DNA of 9,270 bases, taken from the NCBI GenBank assembly GCA_025355115.1, contig JANXLO010000609.1, positions 1 through 9,270 on the forward strand, read 5' to 3'. A program made the position numbers and the translations under genes. Below are positions 5,974-9,270 of the stretch, in pieces; within the stretch, counting starts at the first letter, position 1; every line of letters begins with the position of its first letter. This DNA is from Chthonomonadaceae bacterium. Its GTDB lineage: Bacteria; Armatimonadota; Chthonomonadetes; Chthonomonadales; Chthonomonadaceae. The notes under the pieces were generated by a model, which saw only the letters and a list, made by a program, of their open reading frames with translations, was not told where the DNA came from and searched no databases.

Positions 5974-8571
5974 TCAGGGGCGAATGACATCCAATCCGTC
6001 GCGCTGCGCGACCTCTCGCGGGATCAGAAGCGCAGCGGGCGAGGCGGCAAGGTAGTTGGGTGCGTTGAAGAGCCATAGCGATCCCAGCATCATTTGCGAG
6101 AAGTGCCAGGTCTTGCCATCCGCGCCGGGAGGCACAGGAATTTTCACGAATGTGCCCCGCGTCGTGACTTCCGCTAGAATTGCGCCGTCCGGGCCGTGCA
6201 CCCGGTGGGGATTTCCCCACCAGTAGTACTGCAGCTCGCGGGTGCCTTTGGGCACGTAGAAGTACATCGGCTGCATCCACCCCGCGTGCTCGACATGGCG
6301 GGCGGGGTCAAGCGCTATCGAGGCCATGCGTCCCGGCGCGACTCGAATTTGCCAGCCAGCCGTCGAGTCGTCGAACTCCAGCCTGTACTGACCACGCCGG
6401 GGCACTTTCACGGCGAGAGGGTGAAGTTTGCCGTCGAGCGGGAGACGGCCTCCGGCGATGCTCTTGCCAGCGGCATCGGTGACATTCCAATGCGCGGGAG
6501 CCATATCGCGATAATGGGCAATCGTGCCTGTCACGACGCTCAATTCCAGAGCCTCGCCCTTGATACTGTACAGCCAGTATGGCTGGCCATACTGGTAGCT
6601 CTGGACGCTTTCGGCAGGGGCCGCCTGGGGCGCAGCGAACTCCACCGGGACGAGATCACTCGAAAACCGCTTTTCTTGAACCTCAGCATCGGGCCTAAAG
6701 AATGCCAAACCCTCCTGAAACTCCAGCTCGGTTTCCACGTGTGTATAGGGCCGAGCCACAGCCCAGACTTTATTGGGAGTCGGGTCATAAGGAGACCACG
6801 CGGGTTCGTCGAACTCTTTGGACGCCCGGTGCGCCCAGTCGTCTCGCATTCCTATCCAGTGGTTCATATAGCCGTAGCGTGTGCGGTAGCCCAGCGTGAG
6901 AGCGCTCAGCGTCAATGCCTTCCTCTGCGTCTTGTCCGCGGCGCGATCAACCATCCAGCGCAGGTGCACGGAGCGCAGGTAGTGCTTGATCTGATCCAGT
7001 CGCGCCTGCACGTCCGGGCGGTCGGCTGCCAGCCTGGATGCCTCCGCCACATCCCGAAAGCCCATGCCCAGCAGGTGCTCGCTCATCAGCGGCTTACTGC
7101 CCCGATCAAATCGCTCGTAGTAGTGCTGCATCGGCGCAGCAGCAGGCCCGAATGCCTTGTCGTAGAAATCAGCAAGCACCGCCTCAACATCTGCTTTGGG
7201 ATTCCACATCAGCTTGCTCGAGAGGTAGTAGCCGCGTCCGTGCAGGCCCCAATTGCCGCTGCTTTCGCAGTCCAGGCTCGTCGCTCCGCGCTTCATATAG
7301 AGCGGGATCTGCCTGCGCAGATAAGCGGTGTCGTTGGCGCGTCCTCCGGGCAACTGATCGAAGTCCCAGGGCCAGACGGAGAGATATTCGTAGAAGCCCA
7401 TGTTCCGGCACTTGCGCGGCCACAGATCCACCAGCTCGTCGAAGCTGTAGCGACCCCGAGTGAAGCCGGCGGTGAGCTGCACGTAGACGTTCGGCTCAAG
7501 CGCAAAGCTCGGCGGCTCGCAGTGTTCGTTGTAGGCGTAAAGGCCAACCATTTTGCCGGAGTGTTCCCTGGCGACGGCGCGGCCGACCTCGTTTGCAAGG
7601 CCAAACACGCGGTCGGAGAGAGTGCCAAGACGAGCACAGGCGTCGCACTCGCACTGCCCGCCGCCGTCTGATGTTTCGACGGACACCATATCTGATGCAG
7701 GGTTCCGTGCAAGGAAGTCCAGCGCCCAGCGCGTGACCAACGCACGCAGGGCCGGGTTGCTGACGCACATCTGCTCGCCCTGCCGCTTGCCGCCGACGAG
7801 GGCGAAGTACTCCGGGTGGGCGTCGAAAGCGGCCTTGTTTTCCGCAATGATGGTCTGCCAGGCATGGGAACAGTAGATGGTGAACGATTGAGCCATCCGA
7901 TTGTGGCGTGTCCAGGCTGCATAGTCGCGCACCGGAGGAGCGTTGGGCCCGTACTCGAACATACCGCCGCCGAACCAGATGCGCCGGACGAGGATCGCGG
8001 GCCTGTCGTCCCGGTTGATTTTAACGCGCAACGTGGGCAGAGACGGAATAACTTCCCACTCCGGCGACTCGAAGAACCAGCGGCAGCCCAACTCCTCCAG
8101 CAGCGCGTAGGCGGCATGAGACGCACCCAGACTAGTGGCCCCGATGAGCCGAAGACGGTGCGGCTCGGTGCGAATAACGAAGGCTTCCTTGCCGTCGAAG
8201 CCCTTGCGCACTTCCAGAGGCTTCCTGAGCGCAGGATCGGGGAACTCCGCGAGAGCCCCCAATACGATTCCGCGCGAGCCATCGCCTACCTCGACTGAGA
8301 ATCGTGCGCTGGTGATCCGTCGCAAGCATTGCGACAGCTCTGCTGCAACCAACCGCGTCTCTGGCAGGGCATGCGCCGAGATCACGATAGGCAAAAGCGC
8401 CTGCCCATTTTCCGCCAGAAGGAGACCAGCGGGCGCTTTCCCAAGCTGTCCTGCCTTGCCCGAAGGCTGGAAGCCGGCTTTCGGGGAGGCGTAAGCTGTA
8501 CTGAGCAACAAAGCCAGCAATACAGCAGCGAGACTCCCTCGGGTTGGCATGAAGTTGAGAAGCGGCAGCAT
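5974..8571 (-). CDS. Large exported DUF4838-domain protein (GH67-N-like front end), probable glycan-active
   Basis: 865 residues. The start is ATG 8571 because AGGA (8583-8580) lies eight bases upstream and a clean signal peptide follows (1-28, cleavage after A-Y-A). An upstream in-frame ATG at 8631 would add a polar 20-residue tail that spoils the signal. Residues about 50-165 resemble the alpha-glucuronidase/GH67 N-terminal domain: ETRLVAAELSQCL (71-83), then GATSLGASHAAYALLEELG (144-162) and RWFF (164-167). DUF4838 follows from about 180 to 430, with HPEYFALVGGKR (252-263) and the cysteine cluster QCECDAC (306-312). The region to about 580 is Trp/Tyr-rich and helical. The last 250 residues look beta-sandwich-like, with FYVPKG and YYWWGNPHRVHGPDG-type blocks. 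DUF4838 proteins are common in polysaccharide-utilising bacteria and are thought to be glycoside hydrolases, but I know of no assigned substrate. The gene is alone on its strand, convergent with the DUF6953-like gene. Confidence 0.9.
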   Translation of the reverse strand: MLPLLNFMPTRGSLAAVLLALLLSTAYASPKAGFQPSGKAGQLGKAPAGLLLAENGQALLPIVISAHALPETRLVAAELSQCLRRITSARFSVEVGDGSRGIVLGALAEFPDPALRKPLEVRKGFDGKEAFVIRTEPHRLRLIGATSLGASHAAYALLEELGCRWFFESPEWEVIPSLPTLRVKINRDDRPAILVRRIWFGGGMFEYGPNAPPVRDYAAWTRHNRMAQSFTIYCSHAWQTIIAENKAAFDAHPEYFALVGGKRQGEQMCVSNPALRALVTRWALDFLARNPASDMVSVETSDGGGQCECDACARLGTLSDRVFGLANEVGRAVAREHSGKMVGLYAYNEHCEPPSFALEPNVYVQLTAGFTRGRYSFDELVDLWPRKCRNMGFYEYLSVWPWDFDQLPGGRANDTAYLRRQIPLYMKRGATSLDCESSGNWGLHGRGYYLSSKLMWNPKADVEAVLADFYDKAFGPAAAPMQHYYERFDRGSKPLMSEHLLGMGFRDVAEASRLAADRPDVQARLDQIKHYLRSVHLRWMVDRAADKTQRKALTLSALTLGYRTRYGYMNHWIGMRDDWAHRASKEFDEPAWSPYDPTPNKVWAVARPYTHVETELEFQEGLAFFRPDAEVQEKRFSSDLVPVEFAAPQAAPAESVQSYQYGQPYWLYSIKGEALELSVVTGTIAHYRDMAPAHWNVTDAAGKSIAGGRLPLDGKLHPLAVKVPRRGQYRLEFDDSTAGWQIRVAPGRMASIALDPARHVEHAGWMQPMYFYVPKGTRELQYYWWGNPHRVHGPDGAILAEVTTRGTFVKIPVPPGADGKTWHFSQMMLGSLWLFNAPNYLAASPAALLIPREVAQRDGLDVIRP

Positions 8572-8653
8572 CGGTGTGTTCCTTTTATGCTGAGAGCAAA
8601 AGCGGCCGTTCGAGTGGCTCTTGCCATGCACGGTGCTGAAAGCTCCGGCTACG

Positions 8654-8681
8654 TTGAAGCTTGGGCCTGTCAGACTTTAAG
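8654..8681 (+). promoter_or_regulatory. Weak candidate promoter for the DUF1622 gene
   Basis: TTGAAG (8654-8659) and TTTAAG (8676-8681) are separated by 16 bases and match the consensus hexamers at 4/6 each. Initiation would be near 8688, just before the Shine-Dalgarno at 8691. The 130-base divergent gap between the DUF4838 and DUF1622 genes must hold promoters for both, but this is only the best-looking match on the plus strand, and I found no clear one on the minus strand. Confidence 0.22.
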
Positions 8682-8701
8682 TTTTTAGAGAGGAATATCT
8701 C

Positions 8702-9097
8702 ATGGATTCTACCGAGCACCTCGTCATCACGGGCGTTCAGTGGCTCAAACTCGCTGTGGAAGCGACGGGAGCAGTCATTATTGCCCTGGGGTTTCTGATG
8801 GCCGCAGGGCAGTTCGCCCATGCCACCATCATGCGCCAAACAGCGAACTTTACGGAAACCCGCTTTCTCCTGGCTCGCTATCTCGCGCTTGCCGTAGAGT
8901 TTCAGTTGGGTGCCGATATTCTCTCCACAGCCGTTGCTCCCACCTGGCAAGAGATTGGAAAATTGGGAGCGATTGCCATCATCAGGACAGGCCTCAACTA
9001 TTTTCTGTCGAAAGAGATGCGGGAAGAGCGTGCGGCAAGCATAGAAGATAAGAAGGCAGATGTCGATTCAGGACATGGTGAGGCCAGAAGGCACTGA
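8702..9097 (+). CDS. DUF1622-family small membrane protein
   Basis: 131 residues. AGGA (8691-8694) sits seven bases before ATG 8702. Three hydrophobic helices are visible at about 12-36, 53-79 and 85-103. The third contains GAIAIIRTGLNYFLSKEM (89-106), and the second contains EFQLGADILSTAV (66-78), which match the conserved E-x-x-x-x-D-I and I-R-T-x-L-x-x-x-L-x-x-E signatures of DUF1622. Helix 2 is preceded by TRFLLARYLALA (53-64), another family block. The C-terminal 25 residues are charged and probably cytosolic. Members are widespread three-helix inner-membrane proteins of about 110-130 residues with no proven function, so length and architecture are normal. It is divergent from the DUF4838 gene, with no partner gene visible downstream. 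Confidence 0.88.
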   Translation: MDSTEHLVITGVQWLKLAVEATGAVIIALGFLMAAGQFAHATIMRQTANFTETRFLLARYLALAVEFQLGADILSTAVAPTWQEIGKLGAIAIIRTGLNYFLSKEMREERAASIEDKKADVDSGHGEARRH

Positions 9098-9270
9098 TAC
9101 GAAGGCGTCGAGGGAATCAAACGCAGCCTCGCAGCGCTCGACCTGATGGGCATCGCCGTGGAGGCGGGGACAAAGTGACCTTTCCAGATGGGCAAACATT
9201 CGAAAGTGGGAGGTTGGTTCCGCAATCGGGCGTAGCACACCAGGGCTTCGCGCTTGAACACGTTTCAGCG
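9098..9270. other. Right-edge region, no supported gene
   Basis: After the DUF1622 stop the same frame stays open for 26 more codons (to TGA 9176-9178), and a GTG at 9175 opens a 32-codon frame that reaches the window edge. Neither has a convincing ribosome site or recognised similarity. An 87-codon minus-strand frame (8998-9261) overlaps the DUF1622 coding end and looks like a shadow. The stretch may be a degraded gene or the start of a gene lying mostly outside. Confidence 0.35.

Noticed and set aside
6196..7671. 491-codon plus-strand open frame inside the DUF4838 gene
   Set aside because: It is antisense to conserved DUF4838 sequence. The peptide is a His/Arg/Val-rich mirror typical of high-GC shadows.
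8998..9261. 87-codon minus-strand open frame at the right edge
   Set aside because: Its 3' third is antisense to the DUF1622 coding end, it has no clear ribosome site, and the peptide matches nothing I recognise.

Overview
The window is about 9.3 kb of GC-rich bacterial chromosome with ordinary protein-coding content. I see no RNA gene, CRISPR array, insertion sequence or phage module. Gene flavour suggests a soil heterotroph, possibly Acidobacteriota (Terriglobia). The hints are a TTG start, a Tat-exported purple-acid-phosphatase-like enzyme, an SGNH esterase and a large DUF4838 protein. No taxonomic marker is present, so this is inference.

Layout, left to right. (1) 1-1135, minus strand: the first 378 codons of a polytopic GT39/GT83 (ArnT/PMT-like) lipid-linked-sugar glycosyltransferase that runs off the left edge. 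(2) 1136-1552: a 417-base divergent intergenic region with two inverted repeats and one promoter-like sequence. (3) 1553-5938, plus strand: five co-directed genes. They are a Tat-exported metallophosphatase (TTG start), a two-helix membrane protein of unknown function, a secreted SGNH/GDSL hydrolase, an exported protein of unknown function, and a small cytosolic DUF6953-like protein. Gaps are about 70-166 bases and most genes have their own Shine-Dalgarno, so this may be one loose operon or several units. (4) 5939-5973: a short convergent gap holding a good hairpin. (5) 5974-8571, minus strand: a large exported DUF4838 protein with a GH67-N-like front end and a C-x-C-x2-C cluster. (6) 8702-9097, plus strand, divergent from the DUF4838 gene: a DUF1622 three-helix membrane protein. 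(7) 9098-9270: no supported gene.

Three of the eight proteins (phosphatase, SGNH esterase, DUF4838 protein) look like exported hydrolases acting on phosphate esters, acyl esters and glycans, and one is a membrane glycosyltransferase. The neighbourhood therefore fits nutrient scavenging or envelope glycan handling. I find no convincing sign of a new defence, mobile or RNA-based system. The most useful leads are the unclassified exported and membrane proteins of the plus-strand run, the cysteine cluster of the DUF4838 protein, and the hairpin between the convergent genes. Most other long open frames, notably the antisense ones, are by-products of GC-rich codon use.
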